DNA of 64,000 bases from Rufibacter tibetensis. GTDB lineage: Bacteria; Bacteroidota; Bacteroidia; Cytophagales; Hymenobacteraceae. A program made the translations under genes and the position numbers. Location of the stretch: assembly GCF_001310085.1 (NCBI RefSeq), contig NZ_CP012643.1, positions 2,139,001 to 2,203,000 on the forward strand, read 5' to 3'. Positions 35,444 through 41,574 of this stretch are shown in pieces (the stretch's first letter is position 1; every line of letters starts with the position of its first letter). Below the pieces are notes generated by a model that saw only the letters and a program-made list of their open reading frames with translations, had not been told where the DNA came from and made no database searches.

Positions 35444-36931
35444 TTAGGCTGAAACGGCAGAGGAAACTTCGGGTACCAGATCAGAGGCTATTTTAGCGGA
35501 GAGCAGGCAAAGCGGAATGCCTCCGCCAGGGTGTACGCTGCCGCCTACAAAGTATAAGCCTTTCAGTTTGCCGGTAAAGTTGGGGTGCCGCAGGAAAGCC
35601 GCCATCCGGTTATTAGAGGAGCTGCCGTACAAGGCACCGGCAAAGGAAGACGTATCTGCCTCTATGCCCCGCGGGTCCCAGACCTTCTCAGTCGTGATCA
35701 GCGCTTCTACGTCAACGCCCAGTGCTTGACTTACTTTTCTAAGCACGCTTTGCCGGGTTTGCTGGATAAAACGGTCCCAGTCTTGCCCGGCGTTGTGGGG
35801 CACGTTTACCATCACAAACCAATTCTCATGACCCAAAGGTGCATCTTCAGGGGAGTATTTGGAGGTGATGTTCACATACACCGTTGGGTCCTCGGCCACG
35901 GTACCTTTCTGGAAGATGTGCTCAAACTCCTGCTTGTAGTCTTGGCTGAAGAAGATGTTATGTAAATCCAGCTCGGGGAACGTGCGCCTGATACCCCAAT
36001 AGTAAATCAACGCCGAACTGCTGCGGGGTTGGCGCAGGGTTCTTTCGGGGGCGGGTTGCTTGGGCAGCAGTTTTCGGTAGGTGGGTACTACGTCCATGTT
36101 GCTCACTACTACTTCAGCCAGATAGGTGTTTTGTGCGGTCTTTACTCCGGTGGCCTTGTCTCCTTGGGTGAGGATCTCCTGCACCGGCTCATTGTACCTG
36201 AACGTTACACCCAACTCCTCTCCTAGCTTCACTAGACTTTGAGCAATGGCATAAATGCCGCCCTCGGGGTAAAACGCCCCAATGTTGAACTCCAAATGCG
36301 GAATCAGATTTAAGGTGCCGGGCGCTTGGTAAGGGTCAGAGCCGTTGTAGGTGGCGTAACGGTCCAGCAACTGTACCAGGCGCGGGTCTGAGAAGGCACG
36401 GGCGTTGGCGGCGTGCATGGTGGTGGTTAAGCCCAACTCAGGCAAAGCCGGGAGTGTTTTCAGTACATCTGCACTCAAGTAGGTATCCAGCTTATGCAGC
36501 GACTTGTGTAGAAACGTATTAGCAGTGGCATGGTACAGCCTTGAGACTTTCCGGAGGTGCCGGTGCAACTGGTCCTGCGGAATGCCTAGTTTGGTTTCCA
36601 CTTCCTTGGCAAAGGCATCGGCGGAAGCGTGGGCAGTAAGGCGGGTGCCGTCTGGCCAGAAGTACTGCGTGACAATGGGCAGGCGCTGGTACCGGAAGTA
36701 GTCTTGCGGGTTCCGGCCGGCCAAGGAGAAAAGATCGTCTACTAATTGAGGCAGAGTGAACAGAGACGGACCGGCATCAAAGCGGTAGCCGCCGGGCAAG
36801 GTGAACTGCGTCATTTTGCCACCATAAGAAGCATTCGCTTCCAACACGGTGACCGCATAGCCTTTAACAGCCAGCCTAATGGCCGCCGCAATGCCGCCAA
36901 TACCAGAACCTATCACTACTGCTTTTGCCAT
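35444..36931 (-). CDS. Phytoene desaturase family protein (CrtI/CrtD-like)
   Basis: A 495-residue FAD-dependent amine-oxidase-fold enzyme of carotenoid synthesis. The N-terminal dinucleotide motif is VIGSGIGGIAAAIRLA with the following YAVTVLEANASYGGKM. The C-terminal bacterial carotenoid desaturase signature is GLYFVGGSVHPGGGIPLCLLSAKI. It could introduce double bonds into phytoene (CrtI) or desaturate a 1-hydroxycarotenoid (CrtD); sequence reading cannot separate these. Only an SRPBCC protein accompanies it; crtB, crtY and crtZ are not in the window. Likely contributes to a pink or red pigment. Confidence 0.92.
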   Translation of the reverse strand: MAKAVVIGSGIGGIAAAIRLAVKGYAVTVLEANASYGGKMTQFTLPGGYRFDAGPSLFTLPQLVDDLFSLAGRNPQDYFRYQRLPIVTQYFWPDGTRLTAHASADAFAKEVETKLGIPQDQLHRHLRKVSRLYHATANTFLHKSLHKLDTYLSADVLKTLPALPELGLTTTMHAANARAFSDPRLVQLLDRYATYNGSDPYQAPGTLNLIPHLEFNIGAFYPEGGIYAIAQSLVKLGEELGVTFRYNEPVQEILTQGDKATGVKTAQNTYLAEVVVSNMDVVPTYRKLLPKQPAPERTLRQPRSSSALIYYWGIRRTFPELDLHNIFFSQDYKQEFEHIFQKGTVAEDPTVYVNITSKYSPEDAPLGHENWFVMVNVPHNAGQDWDRFIQQTRQSVLRKVSQALGVDVEALITTEKVWDPRGIEADTSSFAGALYGSSSNNRMAAFLRHPNFTGKLKGLYFVGGSVHPGGGIPLCLLSAKIASDLVPEVSSAVSA

Positions 36932-37020
36932 GGTCTCAATCTACGCAGTTTCTGCTTTTTTTCCTGAACATAACCCTCCCGCAGTGTAAAAGTTTGATTG
37001 CACCTTATATCGCGAGATAT

Positions 37021-37056
37021 GTTTAGAGACCTTTTTCTACAAACCAGCCCTGAAAC
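37021..37056. repeat. Dispersed palindromic element, copy 11
   Basis: The arms GTTTAGAGACCTTTTTC and AAACCAGCCCTGAAAC. The right arm ends directly against the stop codon of the SRPBCC gene (37058). Confidence 0.65.
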
Positions 37057-37057
37057 C

Positions 37058-37501
37058 CTAGTGTACTTTCCCGAAAAACTTTCGGTACACTGGTCCTCTT
37101 AAAGAAAATTGAGCATACATAACAGGGTACAGCAGCAGGTCCAGGATACGGGAGTTGGTGCGGAACTCAATCAATTCATGAATCACGCTGTGCGAGCCTT
37201 CCTGCGTGATAAGGTGTTTGTGCCGCCAATAGGTAAGCGGGGCCGGTAACTCCTGCCCTACGTCTACAAACCAGGCTTCCTGGTTATGTTCCTCCCGCTC
37301 GGTGATCAGGCTGGTCCACCGTGGCTTGATTGGGCCGGCTTGTAACTCAATTTCCACGCGGTCTCCGGGAAAGCTTCCATCAAATCGTAAAATTTTTAAC
37401 CGGGGGAATGGGGGTGAAAGGGCCTGAAACAGGTCTACTGTAAAACCTTCTAAAACAGCCCGGTGATTCTGGGCGACAGGTATCTGAAGATGGAGTTTCA
37501 T
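37058..37501 (-). CDS. SRPBCC family protein linked to carotenoid desaturase
   Basis: A 147-residue START/Bet v1-like (SRPBCC) protein from ATG 37501 (MKLHLQIPVAQNH). The fold pattern is visible: an N-terminal strand, two short helices (FTVDLFQALSPPFPRLKILRFDG), and a C-terminal helix (LLYPVMYAQFSLRGPVYRKFFG). These proteins bind hydrophobic ligands and are often annotated as cell division inhibitors next to crt genes in Bacteroidota. It probably assists carotenoid handling (inference). It lies 126 bp upstream of the desaturase in the same direction. Confidence 0.8.
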   Translation of the reverse strand: MKLHLQIPVAQNHRAVLEGFTVDLFQALSPPFPRLKILRFDGSFPGDRVEIELQAGPIKPRWTSLITEREEHNQEAWFVDVGQELPAPLTYWRHKHLITQEGSHSVIHELIEFRTNSRILDLLLYPVMYAQFSLRGPVYRKFFGKVH

Positions 37502-37607
37502 GCAGGCGCTATTGGTACAAAAGGGTAACCTGTTCTGCTGGCTTATGTTGCCGCCAAGGGCCTGCAAAGTAGAAAAGGATATATAAAAGTAAGGATCAAC
37601 GGTGAAT

Positions 37608-38285
37608 ATGAAGATGAGACGTGCGTTTTTGATGATGATGGTTCTAGTGGTACTGGGGTTAGGCAGCTGTAACTACTCCCGCAACATGTACACAAGCCCT
37701 GCTTTTTCGGCGGCGGCCAAACATCACAAGACCATTGCAATTTTACCCTTTGATGTACAGGTTGGCCTCCGGCCGAACCAGATGCGCAGACTAACGCCTG
37801 AAGGCCTGTATGCCCTGGAACTGCAGCACGGGCGGGCGGTGCAAAGCGCTTTTCAGATCCATTTTCTGAAAAAGGTGAACAAAAAGGAGGAGAAGGTTCT
37901 GGTGCAGGATGTGAATGTAACCAACTCCATCCTGAAAGAGCATGACATTCAGCCGGAAGAACTCAGCTCTTATCCGGCCACTGAACTGGCGCAAATGCTG
38001 GGAGTGGATGCCGTACTAGTAGGTTCGCTTACCACCGACAAACCGGTATCTACCGCCGTTGCGGCCCTGTATGCGGTTTACACGTTTCTCTACACCCCCT
38101 ATGTAGGTGGCATAGGTCCTACCAATACCGGGAACACCGTGATGAGAATATATGACGGAGCATCTGGTGACCTGCTCTGGAGTTATGACAAGGTTTTGTC
38201 CAGAGGCTTGGGCAGCGACACGCATCACATCATCAGGGCCATCACCCGCAAAGCCTCAAAGAAAATACCTTACTCCCAGAAGTAG
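37608..38285 (+). CDS. Exported lipoprotein, tandem paralogue A
   Basis: A 225-residue lipoprotein (start MKMRRAFLMMMVLVVLGLGSC; the GTG six bases upstream is less likely). The mature part begins with an MYTSPAFSAAAKHHKTIAILPFDVQVGLRPNQM block, a fold reminiscent of CsgG or TolB N-terminal-like outer-membrane proteins that carry IAILPF. It ends with the MRIYDGASGDLLWSYDKVLSRGLGSDT block. It is about half identical to the next gene. Function unknown; the IAILPF...GVDAVLVGSL pattern resembles proteins that build or guard secretion pores. Confidence 0.8.
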   Translation: MKMRRAFLMMMVLVVLGLGSCNYSRNMYTSPAFSAAAKHHKTIAILPFDVQVGLRPNQMRRLTPEGLYALELQHGRAVQSAFQIHFLKKVNKKEEKVLVQDVNVTNSILKEHDIQPEELSSYPATELAQMLGVDAVLVGSLTTDKPVSTAVAALYAVYTFLYTPYVGGIGPTNTGNTVMRIYDGASGDLLWSYDKVLSRGLGSDTHHIIRAITRKASKKIPYSQK

Positions 38286-38405
38286 CCATACACTTCTTTC
38301 TCAAAGCCAAGGCTGGGTTTTAAACTCCAGTTGGGAAGAATATGCCTAAAATTTCATAAAGTACCCTATAAACTAGTTTCCACTCTTCATTTAAATTCAA
38401 GTATC

Positions 38406-39065
38406 ATGAAACGTACTTCCGTATTCCTCCTGCTGGTTGCCTTGTTCTTAAGCGTAGGAGCCTCAGCCCAGACAAAAGAAATCTACACCAATCCGGCCTT
38501 TGAGACGCTCGCGAAGCAGCACAAGACCATTGCCATTCTGCCTTTCGAGGCCCGCGTGGGCTTACGCCCGAACCAGATGAAAAGCATGACCCCTGAGCGC
38601 ATCAAAGAGATGGAGAAGAATGAGGGACTGGCTGTGCAGAGCGCCTTACAAACCTACTTCCTGAAAGTAAGCAGCAAAGATGACTACACCGTTTCTTTCC
38701 AGGATGCTGCCACTACCAATGCCCTGTTGTTGAAGAACAACATCACCCCAGAAAATATCAAAAGCTTCACCCCTGCTGAGCTGTCTAAAGTACTAGGTGT
38801 AGATGGGATCATCTCTGGCACCTTCTCTACCGACAAGCCGATGTCTGAAGGGGCCTCCTTAGCTCTTGGCCTGGCCGTTGGTTTCTACGGAGCTACTAAC
38901 TCTGGTAAAACAGCCATCAATATCCATGATGGAGCCTCAGGGGAACTGCTTTGGAAATACGAGAAGAGCCTTTCCAGAGGTTTAGGCAGCGACACCGGTA
39001 CCATCATTACCACCATCATGCGCAAAGCCTCTAAGAAATTCCCTTACTCTAAAATCAAGGCCTAA
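38406..39065 (+). CDS. Exported protein, tandem paralogue B
   Basis: A 219-residue protein (ATG 38406) with a type I signal peptide (LLLVALFLSVGASAQ) and no lipobox. It is paralogous to the preceding lipoprotein: shared IYTNPAFETLAKQHKTIAILPFEARVGLRPNQM, GVDGIISGTFSTDKPMS and INIHDGASGELLWKYEKSLSRGLGSDT. The lipoprotein and soluble versions in tandem suggest duplication followed by a change in location. A long terminator follows at 39082-39131. Confidence 0.82.
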   Translation: MKRTSVFLLLVALFLSVGASAQTKEIYTNPAFETLAKQHKTIAILPFEARVGLRPNQMKSMTPERIKEMEKNEGLAVQSALQTYFLKVSSKDDYTVSFQDAATTNALLLKNNITPENIKSFTPAELSKVLGVDGIISGTFSTDKPMSEGASLALGLAVGFYGATNSGKTAINIHDGASGELLWKYEKSLSRGLGSDTGTIITTIMRKASKKFPYSKIKA

Positions 39066-39081
39066 GCTGAAGTTAACCCTT

Positions 39082-39131
39082 AAACAGCATCGCCTACTGA
39101 TACATAGCTATCAGTAGGCGATGCTGCTTTT
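39082..39131 (+). terminator. Terminator of the tandem paralogue pair
   Basis: AAACAGCATCGCCTACTGATA pairs with the segment 39111-39131 around a 6-nt loop, and ends in TTTT. Confidence 0.85.
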
Positions 39132-39304
39132 ATGCTGTTTTTGAGAAACCGATGAGTAAACAACTTCAAAACAGGATTTTGTAGAGCTACTTTTATATAG
39201 TGAAGAAGAAATACGAAATATTTTTAGTAGTATTACTAACCTGTATTTCTGTACAAGGTGCTTTATATGTAATACGAACTCAAGATTTAATTATATCTTC
39301 TTAC

Positions 39305-39934
39305 ATGAAAAAAGTACTTCTTCTTTTGTTAGCAGTGGCTGTTTGCGCCGGTGGTTATTGGTTTTATAACAGGGCAACCACAGGCCCTGAAGCATCTCTT
39401 GTTGAGATACGTGCAGCCCTGGAGGCCAAAGACATGGAGAAGCTGCAAAAGTATGTAGACTTCAAGCACACCTCTAACAGCCTGGTAGAGCAAAGCCAGG
39501 ACATGGCTGTTGGCTTATTGCCGCAGGAACTGCAAGGAGCCGCCAATTTGCTTAGAACGGGCTTAAAAGCAAAGAAGCAGTTAACCTCTGCTGTGCGTAG
39601 CCAATTGATTCAAAGTGTAGAGACTGTTTCTGGCCAGAAAGTACCTGAAGTAGCCGACGTGGTAAAACTGCTTCCTGTTGGAAAACTGATCAACACCAAG
39701 CTGTTGCCCAAGCTCGAGTTTGAGGGTGTAGACCACATAGACCGCCAAGATTCCATCTCTCTGGTTGGCCTGAAAGTACGCCCAGTGAACAGTGAGCAGT
39801 CTATGGTTCTGGAACTGCGGATGATTCAGAAAGAAGATTACTGGCAGGTTGTGGGCGTAGAGAACTTCGGGGAAGTATTGCCTAAGCTGATCTCTATTGG
39901 CAAGAAGAACAAAGACCAGGTTGCGCAGGAATAG
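39305..39934 (+). CDS. DUF2939 family protein
   Basis: A 209-residue protein from ATG 39305 (MKKVLLLLLAVAVCAGGYWFYN): signal anchor, then the DUF2939 pattern (EASLVEIRAALEAKDMEKLQKYVDFKHTSNSLVEQ). The rest is soluble and periplasmic, ending in a beta-rich WQVVGVENFGEVLPKL. An upstream frame with a second hydrophobic start (39200) was rejected in favour of the typical family start. Function unknown. Confidence 0.82.
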   Translation: MKKVLLLLLAVAVCAGGYWFYNRATTGPEASLVEIRAALEAKDMEKLQKYVDFKHTSNSLVEQSQDMAVGLLPQELQGAANLLRTGLKAKKQLTSAVRSQLIQSVETVSGQKVPEVADVVKLLPVGKLINTKLLPKLEFEGVDHIDRQDSISLVGLKVRPVNSEQSMVLELRMIQKEDYWQVVGVENFGEVLPKLISIGKKNKDQVAQE

Positions 39935-39971
39935 GTTTTGCTGCCGTTTTCCTGAAAAGATGCTCATAAAG
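39934..39971. repeat. Dispersed palindromic element, copy 12
   Basis: The arms GGTTTTGCTGCCGTTTTC and GAAAAGATGCTCATAAAG. It begins at the stop codon of the DUF2939 gene. Confidence 0.6.
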
Positions 39972-40014
39972 AGAAAGGGTACCATTCTGCTGGATGGTAC
40001 CCTTTCTCTTTTTA
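39968..40014. terminator. Bidirectional terminator after DUF2939 gene
   Basis: AAAGAGAAAGGGTACCAT pairs with ATGGTACCCTTTCTCTTT around an 8-nt loop. It serves the convergent DUF2939 and PLDc_N genes. Confidence 0.85.
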
Positions 40015-40039
40015 AAAATTAGGTGCAAAAAGCTTTTTA

Positions 40040-40285
40040 CTAAACCCCTGCAGTTCTTATTTTTTGTTTTCTCCCGATAATTAAATAGAGAATAGCCCCT
40101 AGTACTGGGATGAAGACAACCGCTATCAACCAAATTAGTTTTTCTATGGTATTTGCGAATTTGCTGGTGAGTAAATCTACCAGAGACCAAATCCATAAAA
40201 TGGCCGGAATACCTGCAAAAAGCAGAAGGATTATCAATTCACCGAATCCGAGATTTCCCATGAACAGGAAGATGTTGTTTTGCAT
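40040..40285 (-). CDS. PLDc_N domain small membrane protein
   Basis: An 81-residue protein with two membrane helices (ELIILLLFAGIPAILWIWSLV and LIWLIAVVFIPVLGAILYLIIG) joined by the DLLTSKFANTIEK loop, and a basic tail. This is the phospholipase D nuclease N-terminal (PLDc_N) domain alone, without any catalytic domain. Such orphans are common in Bacteroidota. Function unknown. Confidence 0.85.
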   Translation of the reverse strand: MQNNIFLFMGNLGFGELIILLLFAGIPAILWIWSLVDLLTSKFANTIEKLIWLIAVVFIPVLGAILYLIIGRKQKIRTAGV

Positions 40286-40442
40286 TTTTTGGAGTTAGAA
40301 ATGTGGAATACTGTATTTGGATTTGATATTCGATAAGTAGTGAATCAGTTTATGGTGCTTTCATAAACCTGTCTGACCTAGCAAGCCCTATTTTGTTATC
40401 ACTAATAGATAACTTACTCAAGTATAGGTTAATTAATTGTAA

Positions 40443-40823
40443 TTAGTCTCTCAAAAAAAACTCCATGGTATACTCATGGTATTCTGGTTGGGTAATTCCT
40501 TTCACATAAATGAGATTATGTTCCTGGGTATACTTCTCTTGGTACGCTTTGTCTATCAATAAATTCATCTGAGAGTCCTTTAATGGTTTGCCAGTCACTG
40601 CTATGACGTTATCGTCGTACTTTAGCTCACCTACTCCTTGTTCAAGGAAAGCTGTGAACCAGCTTCTGTTGCTTTTTCCCCAGCTTCTGGCAAATACTCT
40701 TCCGGCTACCTCTACCATCCAAATATCTAAGAATGTGTCTCGGTCTTTTCCACCCTTTATGCCTGCCAAGGTTTGCGTTCCTAAGTATTTGATGAAGTCT
40801 TGAGGGAGTTGATGGGTGTTCAC
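40443..40823 (-). CDS. DUF2255 family protein
   Basis: A 126-residue soluble protein. The DUF2255 pattern is clear: FLDIWMVEVAGRVFARSWGKSNRSWF...GVGELKYDDNVIAVTG. The first codon is GTG (40821-40823) with no in-frame ATG upstream. This is a flavin-reductase-like or nitroreductase-associated fold of unknown role. It starts 34 bp after an attC-like fold at 40857-40923, on the same strand as the immunity-like gene, so it may be a captured cassette. Confidence 0.8.
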   Translation of the reverse strand: MNTHQLPQDFIKYLGTQTLAGIKGGKDRDTFLDIWMVEVAGRVFARSWGKSNRSWFTAFLEQGVGELKYDDNVIAVTGKPLKDSQMNLLIDKAYQEKYTQEHNLIYVKGITQPEYHEYTMEFFLRD

Positions 40824-40856
40824 GATTCGATGGATATGGTGCTTGTTCTTTCTATT

Positions 40857-40923
40857 ATATAACGCCTTGGCTAAACGGCGGATACAGCCGTTGGCTGGAG
40901 ATGACGTTTAGCTGTTGTTGTAT
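40857..40923. repeat. attC-like nested palindrome
   Basis: Nested inverted repeats: outer ATATAAC (40857-40863) with GTTGTAT (40917-40923; 6 of 7 pairs), middle GCTAAACG (40870-40877) with CGTTTAGC (40905-40912), inner CAGCC/GGCTG (40885-40897). The outer pair has the AAC...GTT layout of integron attC ends (RYYYAAC/GTTRRRY), with partial consensus match. GTTGTATGG at 40917-40925 recurs inverted at 41415-41423 upstream of the immunity-like gene. No integrase is seen. Confidence 0.4.
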
Positions 40924-40966
40924 GGTGTTGTTCTTCTGCGCTTGCCACGCGCATTTCTTTTTTCTG

Positions 40967-41001
40967 TTTCTGACCTGTTTTTCTAAAATCGAGGCAAAAA
41001 C
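40967..41001. repeat. Dispersed palindromic element, copy 13
   Basis: The arms TTTCTGACCTGTTTTTC and AAATCGAGGCAAAAAC, 17 bp past the end of the immunity-like gene. Confidence 0.55.
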
Positions 41002-41017
41002 GTCTATTACAAAAGTC

Positions 41018-41398
41018 TTATTTCCCGTGTGTGAGTTTGATGACTTTTCCGTCTGTCGAGTTTATTATTATTAGGAATGTGCCGCCAACCCAACCTTGTG
41101 GCAAAGTCCCGTTGATTACCCAATAGCCGTCAATTAGGTAATATTCATAAGGTCGCTGTTTCACTATGTTCTCTTTACCATAGATGCTGAACAGCATTGC
41201 TTCTGCTACACCGATTGCTGTAGATTTGTCTTTAATTACCTTGTCTACAAATATCTGTTTCTTGTCGGTGTTTTTGAGCGCTTCATCAAGTTCCTTTTTT
41301 GAGAATTCTAATCCAAGTATTGTTCTTTTCTCTCCATCATGTGCAAAGGAGCAAGAAAGGATGAAACAGCAAAAGAAAATTAGTAAAGCTTCTTTCAT
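41018..41398 (-). CDS. NTF2-fold immunity-protein-like lipoprotein (YbbC/YhhH type)
   Basis: A 126-residue protein from ATG 41398 (MKEALLIFFCCFILSC, lipobox Cys16). The mature part fits the NTF2-like immunity family: KVIKDKSTAIGVAEAMLFSIYGKENIVKQRPYEYYLIDGYWVINGTLPQGWVGGTFLIIIN...GKVIKLTHGK. Relatives neutralise polymorphic toxins. No toxin is nearby. It could be a stray immunity gene, or a periplasmic NTF2-fold protein of other function. Confidence 0.75.
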   Translation of the reverse strand: MKEALLIFFCCFILSCSFAHDGEKRTILGLEFSKKELDEALKNTDKKQIFVDKVIKDKSTAIGVAEAMLFSIYGKENIVKQRPYEYYLIDGYWVINGTLPQGWVGGTFLIIINSTDGKVIKLTHGK

Positions 41399-41535
41399 TT
41401 TAAATTTATCAATGCCATACAACTACTAGATAAATGGAGTAGAGTTCCGGTTATTAGGATTATGGATGAAGTAAAACGACTAATAGCCGAAGCTGCACTA
41501 AAGTACAACTACAGTAAATCTTCCAGCAAGTGCTT

Positions 41536-41572
41536 TGGTTCTATGGGTCTTTTCGCAAAACAGCCCCAAAAC
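41536..41572. repeat. Dispersed palindromic element, copy 14
   Basis: The arms TGGTTCTATGGGTCTTTTC and AAAACAGCCCCAAAAC. It ends 2 bp from the stop codon of the SNF2 gene. Confidence 0.55.
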
Positions 41573-41574
41573 TC

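Noticed and set aside
40395-40413. Hairpin GTTATC/GATAAC downstream of the DUF2255 gene as an attC site or terminator
   Set aside because: A 6-bp stem without a T tract or attC end motifs; too weak to support either.
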